From Glossina fuscipes (lineage: Eukaryota > Arthropoda > Insecta > Diptera > Glossinidae): a DNA stretch of 64,000 nucleotides. Where the stretch lies: positions 47,558,449 through 47,622,448 of the forward strand of contig NW_023998415.1 in the NCBI RefSeq assembly GCF_014805625.2, given 5' to 3'. How positions within the stretch are numbered: position 1 is the first letter of the stretch; each line of letters starts with the position of its first letter. Of the stretch, positions 39,743 through 50,258 are shown piece after piece. Made by a program: the position numbers and the translations under genes. A model generated the notes under the pieces. That model saw only the letters and a program-made list of their open reading frames with translations, did no database searches and had not been told where the DNA came from.

Positions 39743-40689
39743 TCATTGTTTGAAGTGAGCGCAGAGTCGGTAAAGGCTTAACACTTATCGATTGTGCACA
39801 TATACGCTGCCATTACATTTTATATTTGGCCTCACTTTCTCAAATAGCGAACATCCTCTTAGTGACGAACAAAACTGAACGAAAGAAAGCTTTCTTAGCG
39901 GCGAGCTTCAATCTTGTGGCAATCTTGCTGGGCATTGAATGTCGTTGCTTCGACGCGGATAAACGAGAATCTTTCGGCAGTTGCTTTCAAATATTTTTAT
40001 TTTACGTCAAAAATCGCTGTTGCTTTACGTCGACGTACAACACAATATTGGGAAAGAGAATTCACACGCGTCTGTGCTCGACCAATTTAAGTATGTCAGA
40101 GGTCAATGATAAAAAAAAAAAAAAAAAAAAAACAAACAAACCGACAATAAACGATCAAAGCTATTATAGGAAAGAGTAAAGTAAAGAAAATGTATTCGGT
40201 CGTAACCGAATCTTTTATACCCATCACCGTTATCCTGAAAATGACAAAAAAAGTTGAAGAACTAAATTTTCACGCTTTCCAATATGGAGTGGGCGAGGTT
40301 GATTTGCTTTATTTTCAAAACAATAACCTTTGCCGCATAGGTGCGTGGGCTTTGTAAGTGTATCTTTTGAAAATTGAACGATATCGTCATGTTTGCGAAC
40401 GGAAGAATGTTCGGCACAGGTGCTACGCAGTTGCGCAGACAGGAGAGATGGACAGATGAATAGATGAACATGTTTAGGTGCATTCGTAATTTGAAATTGT
40501 CCAAGAATTTATATACTTCATGGCTTTTTGAAACTTTTTTCCATGCGTTATAAACGCATTGAAAAAACAAATGAAGTGTTGATGTTGGGTAGGCGCAGTC
40601 GATTTTTCAATTGCTATATAAATACTTTAGCATCGCCTATCGATATACATTTGTTTTCGAGTAATGAGAAATTGGAAAACGGATGTGTT

Positions 40690-40985
40690 CTCAATTTACG
40701 TGGTACTATAGACTAATACTTTGACTGATTTGGCTCATATTCGGTATCAATCCACGTACGAGAACTTCCAATGTCTCTGCCAAATTTCAAATCGTCAGCC
40801 TCATTTTTGCGGTCAAGAGAATGTTTAAAACGGGTATTTCACAGGCGGACAGACGGACAGACGAGCATGCTTAAATCAATTATCAAGCATCAAGAATATA
40901 TACACTTTGTGGGATCTCTGAAGTTTCCTGGTGGGCATCGCAAACGTTTTGATAAAATGAAATACCTTACCCTGCTGTGAGGCGT
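40690..40985 (+). repeat. Dispersed repeat family copy
   Basis: Carries GAACTTCCAATGTCTC, TGCCAAATTTCAAATCG, GAGAATGTTTAAAACGGG, a GGCGGACAGACGGACAGACG block and CGCAAACGTTTTGATAAAAT. These recur in part at 910-1165, 21838-22075 and 63180-63265. Confidence 0.65.
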
Positions 40986-40993
40986 AGGGAAAT

Positions 40994-41021
40994 AAATACG
41001 ATCGATATATCGATCGTATTT
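40994..41021. repeat. Perfect 28-bp palindrome
   Basis: Each 14-bp arm (AAATACGATCGATA and its reverse complement) matches fully with no spacer. It lies just after a dispersed-repeat copy. Confidence 0.95.
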
Positions 41022-41086
41022 GCTGCCGGGGTGTCCCCGTTTCGCTACTCGTCGGTTAATACAAAGACAAAATGTTCCTCAGTTAG

Positions 41087-41265
41087 CCTGTACATCCCTC
41101 ATCCATAGTGTCAATTGTGCTACCCAATCTTTCAGGGACGGCGATTAATACTAACTGTCACATCCCCTATCCGTGATGTCCGTTGTCCTACAAAGTCTTT
41201 CAGGGATGGCGATTAATACTAACCGTCACATCCCCTATCCGTGATGTCAGTTGTCCTATAAAGTC
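41087..41265. repeat. Tandem repeat, about 68-bp unit, 2.6 copies
   Basis: Units begin near 41088, 41155 and 41223. Each has TGT.ACATCC.C, then GTGTC or GATGTC, TTTCAGGGA.GGCGATTAAT and ACTAA. The last unit is partial. Confidence 0.85.
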
Positions 41266-41290
41266 ATACATTTTCCCTTTATACGGTATA

Positions 41291-41367
41291 GGCATATTTA
41301 GTGTGTGTTTTTACGATTTTCTCTTTACAAGTAGAGGCATATTTAGTGCGTGTTTTTATGATTTTAT
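41291..41367. repeat. Tandem repeat, 45-bp unit, about 1.7 copies
   Basis: GGCATATTTAGTGTGTGTTT at 41291 recurs at 41336 as GGCATATTTAGTGCGTGTTT, followed by TTA.GATTTT. Confidence 0.85.
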
Positions 41368-41484
41368 GCATTTGATGTTGGGGGAGGCTGCTCGTGTATT
41401 GTTCACAGAACGATGTGCGTGGACAGATCGGACTTGCTGACTGCGGAGTGCGGGTGGACTTTTAAGCGGACGGATTTGTGTTGC

Positions 41485-41510
41485 GTAAGGAAGCAAAAAC
41501 GCTTCCTTAC
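41485..41510. repeat. Hairpin, 10-bp perfect stem
   Basis: GTAAGGAAGC at 41485-41494, a 6-nt loop, then GCTTCCTTAC at 41501-41510. No poly(T) or gene end nearby gives it a role. Confidence 0.9.
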
Positions 41511-42053
41511 AATATGTAAACGAATTATTGACCAAAATGCCAAGTCTCAAGTTCAAGTCTGTTTTGTTGAACAGAGTTTCTGCGATTACGGCTATCATGA
41601 CATTTCAAGCAAATTTGTTTGGTAATGTGCACTGATCTAAAATATGTATGCTATAGGGGATCTCTGACGAATATTTTTGCACACTATACACATTTCATAA
41701 ATTTTTTATATATCGTTACAGTAATAAATCTATATAAGCTTAGCAATCAAAGTTTTTCAAGCCCTTTTGCCCTTTGCATTATGGACAGGACAACAAAGTC
41801 AGCTGATCGTAAGAGTCTTAGCTCGAAGATTTTTCAAATTTTATAGTTGCAGGCAAAAATTTGAAAAAATTTTGCTAAATTTTATAGTCGGCCCTCGCAT
41901 ATTCACCCATATATTCATACATACGGTTAATGATAACTGCTATACGTTTATGCGTGCTAATCAGTACTTACTAGGAGATAATGAGCACGATATCATACAA
42001 ATAATGCCAAAAAATGAAATAAAATAAACAAAAAAAAAAAAAAAAAAAAAAAA

Positions 42054-42453
42054 NNNNNNNNNNNNNNNNNNNNNNNNNNNNNNNNNNNNNNNNNNNNNNN
42101 NNNNNNNNNNNNNNNNNNNNNNNNNNNNNNNNNNNNNNNNNNNNNNNNNNNNNNNNNNNNNNNNNNNNNNNNNNNNNNNNNNNNNNNNNNNNNNNNNNNN
42201 NNNNNNNNNNNNNNNNNNNNNNNNNNNNNNNNNNNNNNNNNNNNNNNNNNNNNNNNNNNNNNNNNNNNNNNNNNNNNNNNNNNNNNNNNNNNNNNNNNNN
42301 NNNNNNNNNNNNNNNNNNNNNNNNNNNNNNNNNNNNNNNNNNNNNNNNNNNNNNNNNNNNNNNNNNNNNNNNNNNNNNNNNNNNNNNNNNNNNNNNNNNN
42401 NNNNNNNNNNNNNNNNNNNNNNNNNNNNNNNNNNNNNNNNNNNNNNNNNNNNN
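42054..42453. other. Assembly gap (400 N)
   Basis: Exactly 400 unknown bases, a size often used for an estimated or default gap. On its low side is a poly(A) tract and on its high side a collagen exon is cut. It therefore hides the 3' end of that exon, its donor site and perhaps other exons. Confidence 0.98.
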
Positions 42454-42588
42454 AGAGGGTCCTGGTGGACCCGGAGGTCCTGGCATAGGTATATATTGAA
42501 CTCCCTCGCCTGCGGGTGCTGGTAAGCCCGGCGGTCCTGGCAAACCATCTCGACCGTCTTGGCCACGGTCCCCCTTATCACCTTTAAC
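42454..42588 (-). CDS. Mp: Multiplexin helix exon, cut by the gap
   Basis: At least 135 bp (45 residues), read from 42588 after the acceptor TATCGACAG on the minus strand; its 3' end is lost in the gap. The protein begins VKGDKGDRGQDGRDG, continues GLPGPPGLPAPAGEG, then VQYIPMPGPPGPPGPS. It is a Gly-X-Y helix with a break at PAPAGEGVQYIPMP, where the Gly register is lost and regained. Such breaks are usual in multiplexins. The first residue is Val, completing the triplet Gly-Val-Lys begun by the Gly that ends the exon at 50181. The register therefore runs across the junction, which supports direct splicing. The element just upstream in the intron (mariner at 43284-44532) does not touch the exon. 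Confidence 0.92.
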
Positions 42589-43283
42589 CTGTCGATAAAA
42601 ATACATATTCATAAAATTGCGCAATTAAAGCACATTGCATGTTTAGCAAATAAGTAAATCAATTCACCGGAATTCTCTAGAGTATGTCGTTCAATTCGAA
42701 AATTATAATATAATTGTGAGACTACTTGCATGATTGCATGCGTAACCGCTGAATACAGTAAAGCCTAAATAGCTGTTATCGAAACAACGCCAATGCAGCT
42801 CAAACTCTTATTCTATACTTGGTTTTTAATTTTCAATTTCTCAACATTGAATACTAACGCAGTGCGTCGCCTTACTTTCTCTAAGATTTTGAATTGTTAT
42901 TGTCGAATAAAAAAATGTCCCGTGTAGGAGATGAGAAAGGATAGGTTTATCTTACCTATGTTTTCTTTGCATTTCTACAGTATTAAGTTTCGATTAGGTC
43001 TGAGAAAGTGTTTCGTTTGTTTCCGCAGAAGCTTATCATTGACTCGACTATATTCTTATCATCATATTGTATTTATTTATGAACTTTAGTTTTCATACTT
43101 CATTTGTTCTTGTTATTAGTTGTCATTTGCTGCAATTGAGTTCAGCTCTTAGATGTATAAGCTTATGAAATGCACAAGTAATGGATGGGGCAATAAAGCC
43201 ATAATCCCAGCCAATGAACTGCATCTAGGCAAGTTCATATACCTGTGCATAGATGAATGCACCTATGTAATATCTGAATAATA

Positions 43284-44532
43284 TTAGCTTGGGGAAAAAG
43301 AAATCCATTATTATTTCGGTAGATGGCTGCACTGATAGATTTCTCGTAAAGTATCGATCAAACAATTTCCGATACTGTACGTTTACATACTGTACATTTC
43401 GCAGTAAAACAAATTCTTTTGCTGTTTTTTGTTTGTTGCATTCAGTTGTGAGTTACAGCGTGTGAAGTGAACAAAGAGAAAATTCGGTACATTTTACAGT
43501 TTTTCTTTGACAAAGGCGAAAATGCAAGCCAGGCGGCTAAAATTGTGAATGGTGTTTATGGTTCTGATACTGTAACAGCCAATTATGTGCAATTTTGGTT
43601 TCGTAGATTCCGTTCAGGAATTTTTGATGTTAAAGATGCCGATAAAGTCGGAGAAATGATCGAAGTTTGCCGGCAGCTGTTAGCAGTCGTAACATCGCCC
43701 AGGAGCTAAAAATCGACCATAAAACAGTTTTAAACCATTTACACAAAGCTGGATTCAAAAAGAAGCTCGATGTTTGGGTGGCACACCAATTAACAGAAAA
43801 AAACATGATGGATCGAATTTCCATCTGCGAAGCCTTGGCCAAACCGAATGAGATAGACCCATTTCTTAAACGGATGGTGACTGGAGATGAGAAATGGACC
43901 ACATACGATAACCCTGTGCGAAAACGATCGTGGTCAAAAAGCGGTGAAGCACCTCAAACGGTGTTCAAACCAGGACTAACGGCCAGGAAGGTTTTGCTAT
44001 GCATTTTGTGGGACTGGAAGGGGATTATTTATTATGAGTTGCTTCCATATGGCCAAACGCTAAATTCTGATCTCTACTGTCAACAACTGGACCGTTTGAA
44101 GATAGCGATTGACCAGAAATGGCGAGAACTGGCCAACAGGAGAGGTGTCGTGTTCCACCAGGACAACGCTAGGCCACACACATCTACAGTGACTCACCAG
44201 AAACTTCGGGAGCTTGCTTGGGAAGTTTTAATGCATCCGCCATACAGTCCGGACTTCGCACCAAGCGATTATCATCTTTTTCTTGCATTGCAAAATTTCT
44301 TTAATGATAAAAAATTGGAATCTAGGGAGGATTGTGAAAATCGACTACTAGAGTTTTTTGCAAATAGAGACCGGGACTTCTATGAGAGAGGCATTTTGAA
44401 GTTACCTTTAAAATGGCAACAAATCATACAAAAAAACGGTGCATATTTGACCCAAATCGGACAATCCGAAGCATGTTAAATAAAGTCCTGAAGTTCATAT
44501 AAAAATAATGGATTTCTTTTTCCCCAAGCTAA
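43284..44532 (+). mobile_element. mariner element, full-length ends, inactive
   Basis: A 1249-bp element inserted at a TA (43282-43283) that is duplicated at 44533-44534. The terminal inverted repeats are nearly perfect over about 29 bp: the left end begins TTAGCTTGGGGAAAAAGAAA, and the right end is its complement. The coding region faces plus, opposite to Mp. An AATAAA overlaps the stop codon (44479-44484). The size, TA target and D,D34D transposase place it in the mariner family; protein features suggest the mellifera-type group known in tephritids and other insects, from family knowledge. Well-preserved ends with a broken gene suggest a fairly recent but now non-autonomous copy. Confidence 0.95.
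43467..44479 (+). pseudogene. mariner transposase, broken
   Basis: A cut-and-paste transposase pseudogene. The first part (from 43467) has the N-terminal helix-turn-helix (VQFWFRRFRSGIFDVKDA near its end). The expected start ATG is a GTG here. After KDA about 11 codons of the linker, including the Gly-Arg-Pro motif, appear to be missing in frame. Near 43670-43677 the frame shifts by +2, most simply a 2-base insertion by comparison with the family. The second part continues with the second helix-turn-helix (SRNIAQELKIDHKTVLNHLH), WVAHQL (Pro of the conserved WVPH motif changed to Ala), and the catalytic triad. The Asp residues are at 43886-43888 (TGDEKW), 44162-44164 (HQDNARPH) and 44267-44269 (PSDYHLF), with 34 residues between the last two. 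It ends at TAA 44477-44479. The catalytic residues are kept, but the frame breaks make it inactive. Confidence 0.9.
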
Positions 44533-45729
44533 TATGTGAATTAGATTGAATGCAAGCCTCTAAAGTAGTCAAGAAAATTGGTTCGCTTGCATATGTGCAG
44601 CAAGAAGAAGAAGAAGAAGCTTTATTAGTCGTTCAGTTTGAATCACATCCAAGCGCAAAGCGCTGCATGCAATTGCATACCCAACAATCAATACATAACG
44701 TTTCCAAGTGTTTGTTACTTTATGCGTTCTATGCATGATTTTCTTAATGCATAGGCTTAGATCTACTAGCATGTCATGTTGCTTGCTTGTCTTTGGCAAA
44801 CAAATATTATTGCAGGTAGAAGATTGGAAATTATTTTTTTTTTTTTCCTTAAATTTATCTTTTCGAGTCAATTGACGGTTCAAAGGGAATTTTTAAGCAG
44901 ATATCAACGAATGACTGCGGCAGATAATTAAAGTCACATAGTTTTATATTTGTTGAATACATAAGAGACAGTTAGTAAAAATGCCTTTAAGCAAAACTTG
45001 CGTTTGAAAACCATTCTCCACTCCTTAAAGCATGAAGTTAAAGAAGTTTGAAGAACTTCATCCAAATCAGTCCAAATTTCTAATATTCTATTCACTAACG
45101 TCTGGAAATGGAAATGTACCTATGTGCACCTTAGGCTCAGGACGGCTCTTGCCTATCCGCCATCATGAGAAGCTGGACATGCTTCATTTACATTAGCAAT
45201 GGCGCTTTGCTTCCATTTTTCAAAGATATTCATCAAAACGAATGGTATTTGAATAATTTTGCCAAAATTTAGATCGATAACCGCTGTAGATTGTTTGTTA
45301 TTGGTGAAAATGTTAACGGCATAAAGGCGCTTTCTGTGTTAATATGTAAATGCCGCAAGCATTCATTTCTTTCGCCATTTTAGATATTGATAGTTTTTTC
45401 ATTGGTCATTGTACCTCAAAAATTCCAGTTGTTTGAAGACCTTCTTCACGCATATAATAAAATGAAAAGGGATGGATGTTAATAAGACGGTTCTACGGGA
45501 TCGCACGATATTTTGATTTAAACTGAAAAAATAAAATGCTATCGGGGGTAATACGAGCAGTCTCGAAGATTTCATGCAAAAAATTTTCGACTAGAAGACG
45601 ATGAAAAAATTGGTTTGGTTCAATTTATTTTTTTTATAGTTTCAAGTTCGACGAAACTCCGACCCAAAATCAAAAAGGGTCTGGGGTACAGTTAAAAATA
45701 AATTAAAATGCAATTTCGCTTCGATTGCA

Positions 45730-46205
45730 TACAATGGGAAACGTCACATAAGCAAGGAAACGGAGTCGTGACCTCGGTTCATATAGAGAGATAAAGGTTT
45801 TCTTTATCGAACTATTTCGGGTAAGAAAAAATTGATCCTTTATGGCAATCCTAAAGGACAAAAATCATCGATTGTCCCAGGGCAACTATTCACATCTCTT
45901 GTAAAATCGAAAAAAATGCTATTGTGCGCATGGCGGGTTTGAAAAGGAACCATCCACTATGAAGTCCTTAAGTCATCTCAACAATATTAAATCCATTTAA
46001 TCAAAGTAATTAACACGGTTGTGGAAGAAAGATCATTTAGGGGCACAGGAAGCCAAAAAGTGATTTCGTTTCATGACAACACCTGTTTGCATGCAACAAA
46101 CACAATCAAGGAAATTACCTTCAACTTGGGTTGAGAGCTTCGGCCCGATCATGGATTATTCTTTAGACTTGGCTCCTTCAGATCGATGCAATCATATTTG
46201 GTACA
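45730..46205 (+). mobile_element. Old mariner relic
   Basis: Scattered plus-strand matches to mariner transposase with stops and frameshifts. Near 45913-45965 is KMLLCAWRV, a stop, then KGTIHYEVLKSS, matching the conserved CAWWDWKG.IHYE region. Near 46069-46100 is FHDNTCLHATNTIK, matching HDNARPH. Near 46145-46180 a shifted frame recalls the PD-AP-D region. No ends were found. It is from a different, much older lineage than the element at 43284. Confidence 0.65.
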
Positions 46206-47104
46206 GCGGAGCGGTACCCGGTAGATAGCAATAGATCATAAATATTGACATTGAATATTTTAATTAGTAAGCTTTGTACTAAGCTTTAGTTTAGTTTAAA
46301 TTCCATTAGATTTCAAAACTTCAGCTCACACACACATACACATTCTCGATGGCTGCCTCGGTATTTGCTACTCTGGGAACGCTAGCAATTATTAAACGGA
46401 TAGAGAGACTGAATGAAGGACACGATTAAATCCATGAAAGGTCCCGGAACAATGTAAAAAATCTAATGTTTCTCACTATCTTCATATATAATGACTTTAT
46501 CAAGTGTTATACTAACTTTTTATAGTTCGTAAAAAAAGTGCTTAAATGGCTTTAAAAAAAAAAAAAAAAAAAATCAATCTAGTAGACGATGACTAAAAAA
46601 GAAGCTAAGCGATGAACTGGCGAACTTTGGATGCATTTTATGCGTTTTTTGGCCATTCTGGACGAGAAATCTAAATCCTATTTAATTATTGTCCCGCATG
46701 TGGGTCTGATAAACATTTACACGATCTAATGTGAAATTTCGCAAACGGGGGTTCGTACAATAGACGAAGCATTTATTGATCTTCTTGAGTATATCTATAC
46801 TTTCTTACGCAGCTGGTGATGTTATAAGAAGAACACACTTTTATATGTCAGTTACGTTTCCGAAGGCCTACTGCTTTATTGACGTTTTGCTTGTTTTTTA
46901 TGTGCGATTATCATAAGTTAGTTGTCAAGCATTTTGATCTCTTTTTGTTTTATTTAGTTATTCATTATTTTTTATATGGATATTATCCGTTGTCCCTTGT
47001 TCGTTGTTTACATTGTCGCTATTTATAATTTCGTTAATTAATTTTTATACATAAGTACATGTTGTTATATAAACGAAATCGACGACCTATTTAAGCATCG
47101 ATCT

Positions 47105-47500
47105 GATGGCTTAGCCTTAATAAATAAGTGAGGAGAGAGGAAATGTGATTGGCATTGAGGTGCTACGAATTAATATACTGACAGAGATCTGTGAGTGAAG
47201 TATGCGTGCAATCATAAACCTGAACTATATTTTTAAGTAAATATTTTTCTGTTTGACGTTGCTGGCATTGAGCGCAGTATAGTAAGCATAAAAGCTGAAG
47301 GCTTAGTCTTAAGAAACGAATGAGGAAATATGATTATTATTGACATTGTAATAATGTGCCATTGAGGCGCTTTGAATTAAAATACTGAGAGATCTTTGAG
47401 TGTAGTAAACGTACAATCATTAACTCGAAATATATTTTTAAGTAAATAATTTTCTTATTGACGTTGATTGCATTGCGCGCAATATGAAAAGCAAATTATG
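47105..47500. repeat. Diverged tandem duplication, about 205-bp unit
   Basis: Shared anchors include ATTGAGG.GCT, ACTGA.AGA, TATATTTTTAAGTAAATA (47226 and 47430) and TTGACGTTG..TGCATTG-type segments. The offset is about 205 bp. The identity of the sequence is unknown. Confidence 0.7.
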
Positions 47501-48739
47501 AACGGAAACTATAGTAATCATTTATAAATAAATAAATAAATGTATAGATAAATAAATAAATAAATAAAAAAATACAAAAAGATCTAAACATAACATTTCA
47601 ATTTGCATCATTGCGAACTTGATTCAGATGACAGGTTTTTTTTTTTTTTTAATTTTATTTTTTTCGTTTCCTTTTATTTATTCTTATCGTATTTCGGGCA
47701 TTCGTGACGTGAGAGGAGAGATGCTTTGAAACTCAAAGCTTGCTTATTTACATAGTATATAACTAAGTACCTATGTATCTTTGTACACCTACCTACCTGT
47801 ACGTTTGAGAAAATGTACCGAAATGAAAACGAAAATAAATTTAGATTAGCAGTCAGCAAATTTTATCTGTACGCGGACATACAGTGGTGAATGATGACAA
47901 CCATGATTGTGGGAAAAAAGCAAAAAAACACAAATACTTGTGGTTTCATCGTTTGATATTTTTCGTGGTCTACTGGGTAAGAAATAAAAGTTTTTTTTTT
48001 GTTTTCTTTGAAGAACTGTCATCCATTCCGCTAGACTTGAGTTGAAAAAATCTCAATTGAGCATATTTTCATTTTTTGAAGATTTCAAATATTTAAGCAA
48101 TTTATGGTTTGAAGTAATTTTTATTAACATCGCTCACTTAATTCATTTCTTTTTTTCTTCTTTCTTTTCATTTTAAATGACTAAAGAGTTTCTTTTTGGT
48201 TGATGTTGCTACTTAACATCTTCACGACCATTGTTACGCAATCACGGTATAGTAATTTCATTATAGATTTCGTTACATCCGGGCATTGAGCAGGCATTTT
48301 AAGAACTAACAAGAAATTTGTGGTTAGACGGAGATAATTCTAAAATTTATTCCATATATTGAACAGTTAGTTACTGATGCAAAATACTGTTTTATAATTA
48401 CAAAAATACAAAAAAAAAAAAAAAAGAACAAAGGATTGAATGCAGGCAATTCGTCAATAATTTACGAATAATCAAAGTAGATAGTAGATAGTTCTGAAGA
48501 TGATGTGTGTGATACGGTTTCATTGCTTTTTTTAATGTTATTGCGAAAGTAGAAAGGAAAAACCACACGATTTTTCAATATTTGGCTTGCACACACTTCC
48601 TCACTTATGTCTATCACTAAGCACCATTGATATATATATATATATTATAGAAAAAAAATAGGAAACATTAGATGTTCGTTTATTTTGGACAACTTTCTCT
48701 GGTTTTTCATGAGATCGAAAGAGGAGAAAATAAGCCTTG

Positions 48740-49020
48740 TGAAGAAGACAGAGATAGGAAGAGCATAGATAGAATAGAACGTCAGATAGATAGATAGGCA
48801 GCCAGACAGAGAGACAGGCCGACATACAGAAAGGTAAAGATATTCAGGCGGACGGACAGACGGAAAGACAAATATTTTGATCGAAAGTTAGATAATCAGA
48901 TTTTCGAATAGGAGCGTATAGACATACGTTCGAACAGACAGTCAGACAGACAGATATTCGAAAGGATACCCACTCAGGCAGACACTCGTTCAGATAGATA
49001 TGTTGTAAGATAGACAGACT
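48740..49020. repeat. Degenerate GACA/GATA tetranucleotide block
   Basis: About 280 bp of irregular CAGA, GATA and GACA units, including GATAGATAGATAGG and CAGTCAGACAGACAG. It directly precedes the reverse transcriptase relic and may have spread from a repeat array. Confidence 0.7.
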
Positions 49021-49029
49021 GCCTGCTCA

Positions 49030-49740
49030 CTATGGAGCTTCCAAGCGCAGCGAAATTGATAGGTTATGGGGATGACATTGTCCTGATTGCGTAGCTAGCA
49101 TCAATCCCGCAAATAGAGCTTAAGCTAAATAAATATGTGGCTATACAAGTTCAGAACTGAAATTCGCCCTGGCACTGGAAGCACTAAAACCATATTGGTG
49201 ACGGATACCAAGGAGCCAAGAACAGAGGTGGCTCGGTACTGAATTTAAATCAGGGCTAACCTGAGATATCTGGGAGTGCAATTAGATACGAAAATAAAAT
49301 TCGGGGAACGCGTTGAGCATTGTCAGTCAAAGCGACTTCTTGTAAAAATCATGCCAAACATCAGCGGACAAAAGCAGGGTTCGAAGGCTTTACACACTAA
49401 AATTATGTCAGAGTACCGCACGTCCTCAATGTCAGCCTTGGTATATTCGAGTAATACGTTTTCAAGGTCTCTGGAAGTGGAGATCATGCCACGTAATACG
49501 GTTAGCGGTTTGGTTGATGGACTAAAAAAGATGGATGAAATTTGCCAATTTTTTGTACGGTATATCTCGGTATAAAGCCACATGAAGGTGACATCTGAAC
49601 ACTTATCCATTTGCGGGACAGGGAAGGTAGGATGATTTAGTGAGGATCAAGAATCGTCGATGTTCCACCTCAAGGTAAAGTTAGAGCGGTTTCATGATCG
49701 GTTTTTTAACACCGGTGTAGGGCTATTAGTTGGCAGGGCG
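49030..49740 (+). pseudogene. Non-LTR retrotransposon reverse transcriptase fragment
   Basis: Plus-strand remains of a reverse transcriptase. Near 49038-49094 one frame reads ELPSAAKLIGYGDDIVLIA then a stop. The YGDD core (49065-49076) stands where this family has YADD, the metal-binding active site. Downstream, near 49258-49320, another frame reads NLRYLGVQLDTKIKFGERVE, followed by IMPNISGQ. This matches the conserved 'YLGV.LD' and 'MPN.GG' segments that follow the active site in R1/LOA/Jockey-type elements. Several stops and shifts break the gene. The 5' part, endonuclease and tail are not seen. The family is recognised from motifs, and the exact clade is uncertain. Confidence 0.75.
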
Positions 49741-50180
49741 CTGCCACTACGAGAAAAGAAAAGAAAGATAGACAGACATAAAGCCAAGCAGAGAGAGTGA
49801 TACATGGGTGTTAAAAATGAATGCATATATGATACTTTGTCATCTCAGCTATAGAGATACTTCTATGAGCCGCAAGCATTAGCCAAGTGTCACAAAGTCA
49901 ACCAGTGAATATATATTAAAAATTCAAAGCATTATTATGTATAGCAATCAACGGCAAGCGTTGATCGAACATAACGCATATAATATCGCGCAGAAGGATA
50001 CGCTCTCATTTAACAGAGGATTTTGCCGATTTTGCGTATTACTTGTATTATATATGGTTGCGGTGCTCCAAGCTTGCTCGAAATGCAAATGTAAATGTTT
50101 TACATTGGTATTGAGATCTATTTTTGTTTTCATTTTCTTTACTTCATATTTATGATATGGATAGCACGGAGAATACTTAC

Positions 50181-50258
50181 ACCTTCACGTCCGCCTGGTT
50201 CACCTTTTTGCCCTTTTGATCCCATATCACCTTTAGGACCTGGAATACCTGGGCGTCC
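50181..50258 (-). CDS. Mp: Multiplexin helix exon
   Basis: A 78-bp exon (26 residues, phase 0 at both ends), with acceptor TTTTTACAG and donor GTAAGT on the minus strand. The peptide reads GRPGIPGPKGDMGSKGQKGE then PGGREG. It is a pure Gly-X-Y helix except for a doubled Gly (PGGRE) that slips the register by one. The register is regained as Gly-Arg-Glu, Gly-Val-Lys, where the last triplet spans the junction to the exon at 42588. The preceding exon ends Gly-His-Ser in full triplets, so both joins are consistent. The last base before the donor is T rather than the usual G. Another GT two bases upstream would break the frame, so I prefer this donor. Confidence 0.92.

Larger units (their letters stand above)
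38916..42053 (-). other. Mp: Mp intron up to the assembly gap
   Basis: No collagen-like exon is visible. It contains poly(T) and (GTT)n tracts (about 39111 and 39428), a sequence at about 39571-39610 (GAGGATTGATCAAAAAAATT) that resembles the ends of some mariner elements, a SINE remnant (39678-39742), dispersed-repeat sequence (about 40190-40985), a 28-bp palindrome, two small tandem duplications and a hairpin. A poly(A) tract (about 42030-42053) leads into the gap. Confidence 0.65.
42589..50180 (-). other. Mp: 7.6-kb Mp intron carrying two mariners and a reverse transcriptase relic
   Basis: Begins GTAAGT at 50180 and ends CAG at 42589 on the minus strand. It contains a mariner copy (43284-44532), an older mariner relic (about 45730-46205), a 205-bp tandem duplication (about 47100-47500), a degenerate tetranucleotide block (about 48740-49020) and a non-LTR retrotransposon fragment (about 49030-49740). 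The rest is AT-rich DNA in which I see nothing. Confidence 0.8.

Noticed and set aside
41961..42624. 206- and 217-codon frames across the gap
   Set aside because: Most of their length is N. Only the part at 42454-42588 is real coding sequence.
49937..50155. 72-codon plus-strand frame with Cys/Lys repeats next to a collagen exon
   Set aside because: It lies in the intron, opposite to the gene, with no homology.
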